Shown piece after piece: positions 13,401 through 24,515 of a DNA stretch of 64,000 nucleotides (its first letter is position 1; each line of letters starts with the position of its first letter). A program made the position numbers and the translations under genes. Source of the DNA: Linanthus parryae (Eukaryota > Streptophyta > Magnoliopsida > Ericales > Polemoniaceae); assembly GCA_023055425.1 (NCBI GenBank), contig JALGPY010000071.1:1-64000 (forward strand). Reading direction: 5' to 3'. Below the pieces are notes generated by a model. It did not search any database. It saw only the letters and a program-made list of their open reading frames with translations, and had not been told where the DNA came from.

Positions 13401-15256
13401 TTGCTCTAATTGCAAAGTCAGAATTTAGGGCGAAAACATATACTGGTAAATATATCTGGAGCTCTGACCACCTTAACCCAAGTGTCTCTGAAGTAAAATT
13501 GTTGCATTGAACTGTGAAACCATAATTATGTCCCTGAAGCAAAATTATGTTCACTCCAAATCGTAGATGCTGCTAATTCATTTTTGTAACAGGTTCTTGA
13601 TATGTCACCTTCCCTGTGCTGGGTCACTTAATTAAATGTCGATAGTAAATTAGTAACGCTTTCTCACAGAAGTTGTAGAAAGAAATCTATATGCCTTTGA
13701 CCAGTTCTAATTTTGTTGAAGGAAAAGATCACCTCAACCTTTTTTTTTTGTTTTTTTTTTGTTGAATTCCCGATTGCACAGTTAGATTTTAAGGGAAAAG
13801 CATAATACTGGCAAATCTGCAAGATGGCTTTACAAGTATATATTCACCTGGCACTGTTGAAGGGGTGGCGGCAATTAGCGTTCCCTTGTCATGTTTGTAA
13901 CTTGCGGACCACCACTTGAGCTATCACATTCCTTGTCCACTTATGACATCTTCATCCTTCAATATTAATATACTGTCATGGATAAAGCTTGTATTCTTTA
14001 TCTGGCTGACTTCTATAATCCTTATCCTCAACTAGGGCCAAGTTTAGCCTGTCACATGGATTCTATCATGGAACTTCGTTCAATGGCGTGCAATTGTTTC
14101 TTGTTCCTATTATTTCTTTTACTCTGCATTTATTTTTATGATTTAAATATATGAAACCTTCTAGAAAATTTGATAAATCTCCTGTTTTGTTTTTGTCAGT
14201 CTCAACCTGCAGCTGACACAGAGGACTTGGAACATAATATTATAAGACAACTTTTTGGTTAGCAATCAATCCTATCTGGTTTCATTCAGTGGCGGTTTAC
14301 GCCCTCTGTCAGTCTTGCAAAGAAAAAAAGTTTGTGTCAGCTTGGCAACTGAACGGAGTGATTTTTTTACCTTAACAGAGTTGACTCTGTATCTCTGTTT
14401 TTGGATAGTCCATTAGTTTAAAACTTGTAGAATTTACTGATTTCTATGGAAAACACTTCATGTCGCAGGCGAGGAAAATGGTGGCAAAGTCAGCTCAGGA
14501 ACACCAGATGTAGAAAGACAAGACACAGCTACTGAGACTCCTGATGCAGGTTGTGGTGAAAGTAATGGCCTTAGCTCTCCATCACCAGTAACTGAGGGCT
14601 CTAAGACAAAACAAGGCAAGGGGGTCTCCCACCTTAACCGTACTGCTCCCGCGTCCTCAACTAAGGTAGTCCAAGACAAGAAAGTGACAGAGAGCAAGAA
14701 ACAGACTACTAATTCTAGCAAAGCCAAGAGAAAGAATGAGAATGAACTCCCTTTAACTCGTAGGTCCGCCAGGCGACTTGTGGGGCCAAATGAAAATGAA
14801 CCCAAGCCATCTTCAGGGAGCACTGATACTGTTTCAGAGAATGAATGTGGTCGACCTGTTGTAGAAGACCGACCTATTGAGCAGGAAACTAAGAAGAAAG
14901 ACCAAACTTTTGATCAGGAAATGGAGGATAGCACAGATGTGAAGCTTCCCCCATTTGGGGACTCGTGGTCGGATCCATGCCTAGAATTTGCTATCAAGAC
15001 ACTAACAGGGACACTACCTGATATGGATCATGTGGACACTGAGTTCCCCTTCATGCAGAAAGTCGCCGGAACCACCTCTAGCACCAAAGTTGATAGTTGC
15101 TTAACACTTCTTGATTTCAGCTCACCTTCTTCATCCTTCCACAGTAACATACCACCTGGTTTTGAGGTATCAGCGAAGCCTGTTTCTGCACCAAAGTTTG
15201 ATGGAACCCCTAGTTATAGACATCCAGAAAATGCCCCTCCCCAGCCTAAAATCTGA
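4428..15256 (+). CDS. MBD13: Methyl-CpG-binding-domain protein, MBD13-like, five MBD repeats (5' end missing)
   Basis: A nuclear chromatin protein of the plant MBD family; binding to methylated CpG is known for some plant MBDs but not shown for this type. Exons by GT-AG signals: 4428-4577, 4665-4754, 5628-5738, 8630-8749, 8839-8955, 9053-9142, 9236-9331, 9425-9571, 10971-11084, 11182-11271, 11364-11459, 11590-11736, 12490-12585, 12716-12862, 14200-14257, 14469-15256. They join without a break into 818 codons plus TGA. MBD 1 lacks its first half. MBD 2 spans exons 2-3 of this list (LPDGWIMEVKTKPNGKEYK, then KFYSKPEVLKYLRT). MBDs 3, 4 and 5 are exon pairs of 96 and 147 nt beginning IERVTADGLP(P/Q)GWIKE and containing GYVF(R/H)SQKDALRYV. 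The C-terminus has a basic LTRRSARRLVG stretch and DPCLEFAIKTLTG, typical of MBD13 homologues. All introns but the last are phase 0. The start codon is not visible, so the protein may be unmade or initiate elsewhere. Confidence 0.85.
6272..6293. repeat. Homopolymer run of 22 G
   Basis: An uninterrupted run of G within an MBD13-like intron. Its length should be treated with caution because such runs are commonly mis-sized in assemblies. Confidence 0.9.
6335..6769. mobile_element. Non-autonomous hAT element (435 bp) in an MBD13-like intron
   Basis: The ends are CAGGGCCG on the left and CGGCCCTG on the right. The subterminal parts also match as an inverted repeat (a TTTTTGGGGGCC-like arm against GGGGGCAT). 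Flanking 8-mers are CTTAGAAC and TTTAGAAC, seven of eight identical, as expected of a hAT target duplication. There is no transposase inside. It sits in the 2.9-kb intron between exons 5628-5738 and 8630-8749. Confidence 0.8.
11322..14000 (+). repeat. Tandem duplication of an MBD exon pair with its introns, plus a third intron-only copy
   Basis: The block starting near 11322 (end of an intron, exons 11364-11459 and 11590-11736, then the following intron) is repeated from about 12452 with exons 12490-12585 and 12716-12862. The intron part (containing GGAGCTCTGACCAC and TTGTTGCATTGAACTGTGAA) appears a third time from about 13440 to 14000 without exons. It explains why MBD 4 and MBD 5 are almost identical. 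Confidence 0.85.
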
Positions 15257-15819
15257 ACATGGACCTGGAGCATTGCACAAAATTTGGGCTCCTAGGAGAT
15301 GGAGATGGCTTTATGATGCTGCTTTGGGGGAATGCCTGGCCCAGGGTTATATATATCTTGGAGGATAAATGTCTGGCTAATCCACCCAGCTATAGATAGT
15401 GTTTTGGTTTTTTGTAGCTGGTGTCTGAGCTGAGCTTTCAGAACCAACCATGTATTTGAATCAGCTGTATGTGTGACTGTTGTTGTAAATGGTTTATCTC
15501 TGTTCCTTTTGGTACAGTTGTTGTAACGACTGTGAGTACCGTTATATGGAGAAACTTAGTTAATCGTGTGTTGCGTGGTTCAGTTTGAAACTTGAAAGAG
15601 GTGGTGGCTTTGGCATATCTGTTTTGCTGAAAGTGGTATGTTCATAATCCTGCCTTGCCAGTTTGGCCAAATCACAGTTGGCTGGCTTCTTGAAATAACG
15701 ATTTGCGAATAGTAGAATTCAATGAAAGCACCAATTAATAGCAAGTTGCTATTGGACACACTACTAAATTTTTCTCTAAAAAAACACTACTAAATTGATA
15801 TTTCTTATTTATTCATTAA
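15257..15819 (+). other. 3' flank of the MBD13-like gene
   Basis: Likely 3' untranslated region and downstream spacer. I see no separate gene. The exact polyadenylation site cannot be set from sequence alone. Confidence 0.5.
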
Positions 15820-16474
15820 TAAAATGTGCGTCTACAACTGCTTAAATAGAAAAATAATAATCTAGACAGTTTGACTCAACGGGCCGGAAAGCCCGACAAG
15901 AAAACTAGGTCTACTCCTACGTACTTAAATAAATAAATAAAGCATACTACTCTACGTCGCCGTTCCCGTCAAAGTGCCATGTCGTGGTGTGGAAAAGTAA
16001 CTGCACGCATACCCAAAGTATCGCTCATCTTTTATCATCCTTATGCCTACAGATTCACACTAAGGTTGTGTTCCACTAAAGAGTCTGACACTTCCGTTGT
16101 GCAACCCAGTGAATTTAGTTTCCTCCAACAATTTAGTAACGTTGCGCATACGTTTTAATTATGTCGAAGAATTTGACAATATTTAATTACTGAATAGTAC
16201 CATTAAATTAGATCTTACAAAGTCACCTCATCTTAAACTGCTTGTTTTTGTAACTTCTGATTGAGCTTAGACAATACCGAGGAAACAAGTATAAATAGAC
16301 ATGCATTCACATAGCAACAATGAGAACAAGGTCACACTCATTGTTTGAATCATGCCAATCTCCACACATTTCCCTTGGTACCCCAAAAGTATATGGAATG
16401 AGATGCTAGACAAGGACGTGGAGTGGATGATGAAACATTTCAGTGTTGGTAGTGTTGGAAACTATATTTTTTGA
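15820..16474 (+). promoter_or_regulatory. Promoter-like repeat copy A with a short downstream ORF
   Basis: The most complete of four related copies in the window. It has a TATA box (TATAAATAG, 16290-16298) about 60 bp before an ATG at 16352. The leader has GTCACACTCATTGTTTGAATC just before that ATG. The ORF (16352-16474, 40 codons) begins MPISTHFPWYPKSIWNEMLD and then stops, so it looks like the start of a decayed gene. I do not recognise the protein. Copies B, C and D are at about 23080, 41770 and 44820. Confidence 0.55.
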
Positions 16475-17371
16475 CCCAACTATGAAACCGGTTTTGAGAG
16501 AGTTCATTTGTGACCTCACACTAACAAGCACATAGTCGTAAGCTAAGACAGTAGGAGATCAATTCAAAATTTCAACCGTAAAAAACTATCAATTGATGAA
16601 TGAGAAATGAGACAATGAACTTGGCGATTTCAAATTTTGAGAAGTGACAGAATATCACATTGGATGTTAATGGAGAGTCGGGATAGTATATCTATCCCAA
16701 ATTTGACAAGTTGGAGAAAAAAATCTAGACACGGTTCAAACCACCACTCACGCTCGTGCTGCCGTCTAGCTCAGGTTGTGGTCTGAGTTTGGCTTCGTGG
16801 GCCTTGTTTTATATATCTTTTTGAGCCGTGATAGAACGTGATATTTTATTTTTTGTCAACCCATACCATAAGAATTTAATAAAACATAAACGTTGTACTT
16901 AATAACAGTGGAACATCAGTAAAAAAAATTGTAGGACCCACATTGGACTAATTTTTCTACTCGCATAAAAGTTAAAATCTCCAAACCCAAAACTCTGAAA
17001 TCAAAACACGAGGATATTAGGTTGTGGTTAACCCCTAAACCTCCAAATTCAAACAGCCCCAATAACAGTTGCAACAGTTCCTCTTCAAATACGAACAGTG
17101 AATAATTACAGCTGTTTTGTTAGATTCTGAACAATTATGCAAACATACTCATCTACATATACGTAAACTACAAAGTACAAGTAGAATGCTTTTTTTGACA
17201 AAGGGATAGGAATTCCTTAATTGCATCATGATCAAAGTAGCAGTACAACCAACATAAAACTACAAAAGGCAAATATGTTCAAAGAATACAACCAAACCAT
17301 CATCAAATAACTAGAATTGTTCATAACCAAAGAATTCCTTAAAATTCCTCTGGGTTTCTTTTTCGGGGCAT
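16475..17371. other. Intergenic stretch before the first MFAP1-like gene
   Basis: No coding signal or clear transposon end. The part right of about 17100 matches the 3' flank of the second MFAP1-like gene (from about 61745) and belongs to the duplicated block. Confidence 0.5.
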
Positions 17372-18556
17372 TCATACCACCCATTTTTGCATTGTATTAT
17401 ATGTCCACGGCGGGTTGTTCCAGTGATCAGTTGTGTCCTCATTGACGAGATGAGTCCACTTCGTCCTCCTGCTGCAACCAAAGTGCTTGACTTGCATTAC
17501 TTTGGGTAACATGCTCTTATCGATCTTATCTTCTCCCGTGGGAGCAGAGAAATCGCGCCTGTAAATTTCTGAAGTGCCACAACTATCATCATCCTGAAAA
17601 AAAGCACCTTTATGATAATACCTCTGCATGAACCTCCTCCTTTTTTTATGCTTGGGCTGAGCAGCAATAGCAGGTTTAGGATTTTCACTTTCCCATTCTC
17701 TTCTTCTTTTCTCCTTGAACAATGCATCGCGGGCTTCCCTATCCCTCTTAATCCTCGCTATCTCTCTCGCCTTCCATGCTTCGTATTCTTCTGCTTCGTT
17801 TAATTCGTCGTCAGTATCCACATCACCTATATCACCCTCCAATTCCATATTCTTCTGAATTTCGAAAGCTTTCCTAAGTTCCTCAACAACTATTCGCTTT
17901 GTTTCAATTCTTCTTTCTTCCAACCTCTTATTCATATATTCCTCCAGTGCCCGTTCTTCTGCTTCAAGTCTTTCACGCTCAAATACGGTGTGTCTCTCTG
18001 ACTTTGTTACAAAAACAGGTTTGATCATCGCAGGTACCGTGAGTTGATCCTCTTCTTCCTCTTCTTCTTCCTCCTCTTCTTCATCGTCTTCTTCTTCTTC
18101 TTCTTCTTCTTGGGGAAGAAGAAGTGCAGCTTCCTCCTCCTCCTGCTGTTGCCTGTGAAGCAACTTGAGCCTCAGTCTCTGCCTCCTTTCTCTCAGAGCA
18201 TCTTCATCCTCCTCTTCCTCCAAATCTAGTCCTTGTTGTTGCCTTTTGTCTTCCTCTTCAATGGTTGAGATAACAATCTCAGCTTGTCTAATACGCCTAT
18301 GCTCAGCCCTTACTTCCTCGCGATTTTCTATCCTTAGACGTAACCTTGGGATATCTGGATCTTCTTCCTGACGAAGAGGGAAAGGTTCATGAAGGGCCAT
18401 CATCCGAATATCCTCGTATTCATCAACACAATCATCAGCAGCCCACTCAGGAGCTTTCCCAGGCCAGTACCTTTTTACTTTAGTTTGGTAGATTTTCCCT
18501 TTGAGTTTGTCCCTAATGGCAATGATGGTATCGCTAACACCGGCTGTCACCGACAT
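17372..18556 (-). CDS. MFAP1: MFAP1-like spliceosome-associated protein, copy 1 (altered C-terminus)
   Basis: MFAP1 is a nuclear protein of the activated spliceosome (B-complex set), despite its historical name. The 394-residue intronless ORF starts [20 protein letters not shown], with the family motif [12 protein letters not shown] at about 27-38. Acidic and arginine-rich helices follow ([17 protein letters not shown] near 80-95), then a long Glu run near 145-170, then the conserved C-terminal block [38 protein letters not shown] and [13 protein letters not shown]. The Glu run comes from a CTT/CTC microsatellite and is longer than in copy 2. Compared with copy 2, 18 bases are replaced by 2 just before the end. 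This shifts the frame, so the usual [10 protein letters not shown] tail (still readable in another frame) is lost and the ORF ends TMQKWVV. Possibly a weakened copy or pseudogene. Confidence 0.8.
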   Translation of the reverse strand: MSVTAGVSDTIIAIRDKLKGKIYQTKVKRYWPGKAPEWAADDCVDEYEDIRMMALHEPFPLRQEEDPDIPRLRLRIENREEVRAEHRRIRQAEIVISTIEEEDKRQQQGLDLEEEEDEDALRERRQRLRLKLLHRQQQEEEEAALLLPQEEEEEEEDDEEEEEEEEEEEDQLTVPAMIKPVFVTKSERHTVFERERLEAEERALEEYMNKRLEERRIETKRIVVEELRKAFEIQKNMELEGDIGDVDTDDELNEAEEYEAWKAREIARIKRDREARDALFKEKRRREWESENPKPAIAAQPKHKKRRRFMQRYYHKGAFFQDDDSCGTSEIYRRDFSAPTGEDKIDKSMLPKVMQVKHFGCSRRTKWTHLVNEDTTDHWNNPPWTYNTMQKWVV

Positions 18557-19640
18557 GGTTATGCGAAATATGAAATCGACCGGCTAAAACGTGTAGACTA
18601 CGTTAACAACCAAACAAGTGCAATGTCCGGTGTCGCAGTGTTCTCTGCTTGAACACTCTGTTGACAAAAAGCAATTAATAGCAATAATCAATTGAGAGAG
18701 GGCAATGTCCTTTTATAAAGGGTTAGGTGGCGGTGGTAAAATCCAACACACACATGGAAACAATTCCATGCCCAAAACTTTGGGGCCACAATGAACGGAG
18801 ATGCTAAAAGCCCCAAGGATAAGGCAGAAAGCCCCAATTTTAATCTTGAGAAAGCCCCCTAAGTTTTGAAAAGGCCACTTTCACCCCCTCTAGCTCGACT
18901 GAATGACACTTTCACCCCTTCCAGTTTAGAAAAGGACATTTTCATCACATCAGTGTGCCAAATTTCATGAAACTTGCACCCTCTGATTATGAAGTCGCTA
19001 GTCTAGGAGTGAGGTACGCCATTTAAAATAGTTATGGAGACAAATTCCCCCTATGTCATGCAAAAAGTCTATAATACTCTTGAGTAATGCTTACATTTTG
19101 CATTATACGGGGTCCCGGAAACTATTTTTAGCTACATATGTTTCAGTCTACTTCACTTTCTGTCACTATTCGCTGGGTCACTTTGACCCGGTGATTAGAT
19201 TAGCAAAACGATATAAGAATTTGATAATCTTTGCAAGGTCTTGTAGAGTAAACTTTACTCTATAATACAATGAAAAAAAAGTTCAAAACTTATGTTGTTT
19301 TGCTACCTAATCACCGTGTCAAAGTGACCCAGTTACGGATTAAAAAGTCAAAGTAAGACAATTCAGAAGAAACATAACTAGTATCACAATTCAAGACTAA
19401 TGGTGTCACAATATATGATGTAAGTTTCCTGAGGTTCTGCACAATGAAGGGGTGGAAGCGTCTTTTTTTGAAATCTGAAGGGTGAAAGTATCCTTCAACC
19501 AAACTAGAGGGTGTAAAAGAATCTGAGTTGTCTTGTGCAGTTGGGCAAATAGTTTCTGGCGGTGATTCGTCGTCTCGGATGGAGGAAAGAATCAATTTTT
19601 AGTTAGGTAGTTAATCAGGGTATTATATCACTGAATACGA
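18557..19640 (-). repeat. 5' flank of MFAP1-like copy 1, duplicated at 63143-64000
   Basis: The upstream region matches the flank of the second copy over most of its length, for example GAGAGAGGGCAATGTCCTTT and GAAGTCGCTAGTCTAGGAG in both. It should hold the promoter and 5' untranslated region. No other gene is seen. A MITE (19137-19376) interrupts it in this copy only. Confidence 0.7.
19137..19376. mobile_element. Palindromic MITE of unknown class
   Basis: Long imperfect inverted repeats: CTGGGTCACTTTGAC near the left and its reverse complement near 19320, extending outwards to TATGTTTC...GAAACATA. The matching flank of MFAP1 copy 2 lacks it. Related copies lie at 60905-61090 and, decayed, at about 42341-42480. 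I could not define a target duplication. Confidence 0.6.
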
Positions 19641-19809
19641 TACTCACCAGACTCATGCTGTCCAACCCAAACCCACCACCTCATGCTGTCGAACCCTCTC
19701 CTCCTCCACCTCATTATGTCGAACCCAAACCCACCACAACATCAAACCCTCTCTCGTCGCACCCAAACCGACCACTGTGCCGGTTCAGGGGTTCAGCGGT
19801 GTGGGTGGT

Positions 19810-19994
19810 TGTTGGAGACTTTTACTATTTCTCAATCTGTTAATGAAATACAGCTATTACAAAATGTATATATGAGTACATAAACTAACCATGATCAGTA
19901 TTAACTAACTACAGTTCTAACTGCCTAACTCACAAGATGGTAAAGACACTTTTACCCTTAGGATTGTTTAACTATCACAATTTAATCCTTTACA
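19810..19994 (-). repeat. Short LTR of a truncated Copia element
   Basis: On the minus strand it begins TGTAAAGGATTAAATTG and ends GTCTCCAACA. A purine-rich stretch (GAGAAGGGA) lies just upstream, as expected for a 3' LTR. Length about 185 bp. No matching LTR is seen at the other end. Confidence 0.6.
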
Positions 19995-22390
19995 TCCCTT
20001 CTCAAACTAATCACTCTTCTTGGACAGATCTGAATGCAGACATTTGAGCAGCAAGAAGACATCCACAACTCGGTAACACTTCTTGAACAGAGAGCAATGA
20101 AGTAGTACAGATCATCAATACTAATTATCAACTTCAGAGGTTTTGCCTAAGTGCAATTTAGTCCTTAGATAATGAAACTGTTGATTTGACAATCCTTATG
20201 TGAATACATCAGCAAGTTGATCTTGAGAAGCAATGTACCTTACTGTAATGGCTTTAGACAATACTTGTTCCCTCACAAAGTGATAATCCAACTCAATGTG
20301 TTTGGCTCTAGCATGAAATACTGGATTTGATGCTAGAGCTAGAGCCGGCTGATTATCACACCAAACCACTGGAGTGGGAGCTTGTATATGCAGATCTTTC
20401 AATAAGTAACCTAACCATTTCAATTCTGCAGTGACAGCAGCAAGGGCTCTGTACTCGGCTTCAGTAGAGCTTCTTGAGACTATTACTTGCTTCTTGGAGG
20501 ACCAGGAAATGAGGTTTGTACCAAGAAATATACCAAACCCTGTTGTGGATCTTCTAGTAATTGGGTCTCCAGCCCAATCAACATCAGAAAAGGCTTGTAG
20601 TTGAAACACACTTGAAGATAATTTAAGACCGAGTGGTCCCTTTGACATACCTCAAGATCTTTTTTACTGCTTGAAAGTGTGTATTAGAAGGACAATGCAG
20701 AAATTGGCACACAATATTCACATCATACTGTATATCAGGCCTTGTTATAGTAAGGTACTGCAATGCACCCACAATACTTCTGTACAGAGCTGGATTCTCA
20801 TACAAAGTGTTGTCACTGGATCTGAATTTTGGAGCCACAGGAGAGACTGAAGTTTTGCAATCAATCATTCCAGCTCTTTTTAGCAAATCTGTGGCATAAT
20901 TTTGTTGATGAAGAAGCAGACCACCATCAGATGTATTAGACACCTCAATTCCAAGAAAGTATGATAAAGAACCCAAGTCTTTCATCTCAAACTTGCTGCT
21001 GAGAGTATCAACACAATTTTGAACCAAACTAGATAAATAAGAATGTCATCAACATATATCAAAATAACCAGGGTATGTGCACCACTATGTCTCACAAAAA
21101 GTGAAGAATCAGCTAGACTTGACTTAAAACCCTGAGATGATAAGAAGGAGGCAAGTAGTGTATACCAAGCTGTAGGAGCTTGTTTCAAACCATATAACGA
21201 TTTGTGCAGCTTGCACAAAAAATTAGGAGGATAACTAGGATCTTCAAACCCAGTAGGCTAATTCATGTATACTTTTTCATGAAATTATCCATGTAAGAAA
21301 GCATTAGAGACATCCAATTGTCTAATGGACCATTTATGATGCAAGGCCAAGCTCAAAACCAGTCTAATTGTCTGCTGTTTAGCCACTGGACTAAAAGTCT
21401 CGGTATAATCAATGCCATAATGTTGCAAGAAACCTCTTGCAACTAACCTGACATTGTACCTAGCCAATGTTCCATCTGCATTTTTCTTGACCTGAAAGAC
21501 CGACTTGCAACCAATAGGGTGTCTATGAGCTCGGAGGGTACTAAAGTCCAGGTACCCTGCCTATGTAAAACTTGAAACTCTTCATTCATAGCAGACCTCC
21601 ATTCTGGAATGAAAAGTGCTTCTTTGCTAGAATGTGGTTCATCAAGAATAGAACCAGTCATAGCAGTATGAGCATACTTGGGGTTAGGTTTAAGTGTCCC
21701 TGTATGAGACCTAGTCACATACCTTGGTTCAGATGGTACGGGGTGAGTGTCTCTTGATGAGGGTGCATAATTGGATGTAGAAGAGGATGACTCTAGGTGT
21801 GTATTATGAGAAGAATTGGTTGTATGAGTAGGTGCGGAAACTGGAACTGGAGAAGGTATAGGAGATGGAGAAGAGATAGGTGTGGAGCTGATTGGAGCTA
21901 TGAAGGGTATTGAAGAAGGTGGAATGGTATGAGTATGTTGAGACATATCTGACACAAATGGTTTGTAAATCGAAAGAAACAGTTTAGAAGTTGGAACAGA
22001 TTCAGAAAAGGTAGAAGAAGCAAGACTTTCATTTTTGAAAGGAAAGACATGTTCAAAGAACTGAACATGCCTTGAGATATAAAGTTTGTGTGACACAAAA
22101 TCAAAGCACCTATATCCTTTGGTGGTAGGACAGTAACCTAAAAAAACACATTTTGTTGATCTCGGTTGGAGCTTGTGAGTGGTATATGGTCTTAAATGAG
22201 GAAAACAAAGACATCCAAAGGACTTGAGCAAAGAATAGTCAGGATGTACTCCATACAATGTTTGAAAAGGTGACTTGTAACATAGTTTGGCTTTAGGCAT
22301 TCGATTGATTAAGTAGTTGGCTGTGACAATAGCCTCTAACCAAAACTTAGATGGCAAATGAAAATGATGATTGCTCTGGTTCAATGGTGA
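19995..22390 (-). pseudogene. Truncated Copia retrotransposon pol (integrase C-part, RT, RNase H)
   Basis: On the minus strand the order is integrase C-terminal part (from 22384, SKFWLEAIVTANYLINR), reverse transcriptase in pieces (21467-20623, with catalytic YVDDIL near 21060 and LYGLKQAPTAWY), and RNase H (20648-20196, DVDWAGD and STEAEYRAL). Integrase before RT marks the Copia order. The pieces sit in different frames, so it cannot make one polyprotein, and a stop follows LADVFT at the end. Gag, protease, the integrase core and the 5' LTR are missing beyond about 22390. Confidence 0.85.
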
Positions 22391-23079
22391 ATAACGAAGT
22401 GGTACCAGCGGCGATTTAGGAGGTGTTTGGGATTGCTCTGGGTTTGACTGGAGAAGACCACGACTGGGTCATGTGGTCCGACGGGGGAGAGAGACAGAGG
22501 GATGGAGGTGAGGAGGAGAAAGGAGGGAGTTGATGAACTGGAGAAGAAGAGAGGCGGAAGAGAGATAGGAAGATATAAAGGTGTTAGGGTTAGGAAGTGA
22601 CGTGGAAATGACTTTTATAGTGGAATAATTTCGTCAAATTCTAGGGTTAGTTGTGTCTTTTTGCCCTTCCGTTATTGTGTGTTAGTTTTTAACTCTGACA
22701 GAGTGCAAAAAATATTTATCGATAAATCAGAAGGGCAAAATGTATTTAATCGATAATCGGAAGGTGAAAAATGTCTTCATAATAAAAAAACGCATGCTAT
22801 GTTTGAACAATGCATGTTCATGTGTGCATGGAACAATTCCAGATCTTCTACTTGATACATAGTGTTGGGCCCACAAGAGTATTAGACACCAGAACATTCT
22901 CTATATCCTTGGCTAACGAGATTTATTCGGACATTCCACAGTCGTTCAAACATTCCACAGGTAGCGATTTTACTAAGTTGGGGTTCCTTTTGAAATCTTT
23001 CGAACTTTCCCAATAACAGACATTGCTTCATGACAAAACATATTCAGTTCAACAAGATTAACTTTCATCGATATCGTTC
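22391..23079. other. Intergenic sequence beyond the Copia truncation
   Basis: A purine-rich patch (about 22480-22560) followed by AT-rich sequence. I see no gene or complete repeat. Confidence 0.5.
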
Positions 23080-23330
23080 CATCAACTACTCCCAAGCAAG
23101 CCTGATGCCCGTGTACCAAAAGCGTCCATCACTTTTCATCGATATTATGCATACTGATTCACACTAAGGTTATGTTCCACGGAAGCCTTTGGTACCCCAC
23201 ATATGCAACCCAATGGTGATTGTTTCCCATTAACATTTAGCAGTGTAATGTAAATCTTCAGCTCTATCAAAAAATTAACAAAGCACTCTATTATTCGATA
23301 CAATTACTAGTTGTGGCGTCTTTCTTTTTT
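23080..23330 (+). repeat. Promoter-like repeat copy B (truncated)
   Basis: Shares GATTCACACTAAGGTTNTGTTCCAC with copy A and CGGAAGC..TTTGG..CCCCACAT plus AAAAATTAACAA..AC with copy D. It stops before the TATA box where the LINE remnant begins. Confidence 0.5.
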
Positions 23331-23940
23331 TTAGGAAAAATATTTTTCATTCAGAAGCCAAAATGCTCCATATCAGAAACAAGAACGTAGTTAATCCAGT
23401 CAGGTAATTGTGAAAAGGCTGGGGGTCGTCAGCTGCAACGACCTATGTGCAAATAGATGTGCAGCTTCGTTGACTGTTCGAAGAATATGGGATAATTTAA
23501 AATCATCGAAAAAAATCCAGTAAGCCATTGCTCTTCTCTATATATTCTAAAATCTCGCTGCACCACTCTCCTTTTGTGTCCCCATGCGCTTTTGCTGAAG
23601 AAGGTTGATAGGAGCTGTCAGACTCCAAGATCACTCGTGTACGGTTTGCGTCCTTTGCTAGCCGTAAACCTTCTGCGATTGCTCTGAGTTCCAATAGCAG
23701 CACTGATTTATGGAACGTTGTTCTAGAACATTTACCCGCGACAAAACAGCCCTCAGAGTCCCTCCAGCTAGCTTTTCCTCCTCTGACTTGGCGGCATCGC
23801 AATTCACCTTACACCAATTGTCCGGCGGTTTTTGCCATCGATCAGGACATTTCGCCATGATATCCGGTTGGAGCTTCACATTTCTATCTTCCATGCTTGT
23901 AAATGCTTCTTCTAAAATTGAACTTAATAGCTCGTAATTT
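23331..23940 (-). pseudogene. RNase H-like remnant, probably the 3' end of a LINE
   Basis: Minus-strand reading frames contain PPDNWCKVNCDAA, then, after a frame change, RDSEGCFVAGK and ELRAIAEGLRLAKD..ILESDS. This is the pattern of the RNase H domain found at the end of plant LINE ORF2 and in related host-like proteins. An A-rich stretch (on the minus strand) at about 23320-23331 would be its tail. Frameshifted and 5' truncated. Confidence 0.6.
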
Positions 23941-24515
23941 GAGGTGTTTCGGGCATAGTTTTAAAAACCGGACCGGCCATCGAACCGGTGAGGCACCGGT
24001 TCATGGTCGGACCGGTGGTCGGACCGGTTCAATTGCATGTTTTTTATTTAGTATATAAATCAATACTTTTATATAAGTTAATACTAAACTTCATCAAAAA
24101 TTAACTATTTTAGAACAATAAAAAAATTAGCTTTGAAAAGACATAACTTTAACATTGATGTAATCTTAAGCTTTTGTTTATAAACATTATCAGACATTTA
24201 CAAATATTTTTGTAAATACCAGCCCCCTATTTTTTGAAGTACACAAGTATAGAAAACATTTGAAAAAAAAAGTATAGAAAACTTTATTTTTCCTAAAGAG
24301 AAATGAAAACAAAAGTAACACAAATTTCTCCTTTGCAGCGTGTCTTCTTATCCAATTGGATGATGATCTGTTTGGTTTTTGAAATAGCTGCGTTCCTCCT
24401 ATCCACATATTTAGAACATCATTTTAATTAGGGTACTGATAATTACAGCACAACAAACACTAATTAAAGCACAATAAATTTTAAAAAGATTGCAGTGCCC
24501 TTAAAAAATATTAAC

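Noticed and set aside
17497..18371. ORFs on either strand overlapping the MFAP1 gene
   Set aside because: Shadows of the conserved frame and of the CTT/CTC repeat coding poly-Glu.
19805..22405. GTGGT on both sides of the truncated Copia element as a target duplication
   Set aside because: The right copy is not next to an LTR end, and a 5-mer match by chance is likely.
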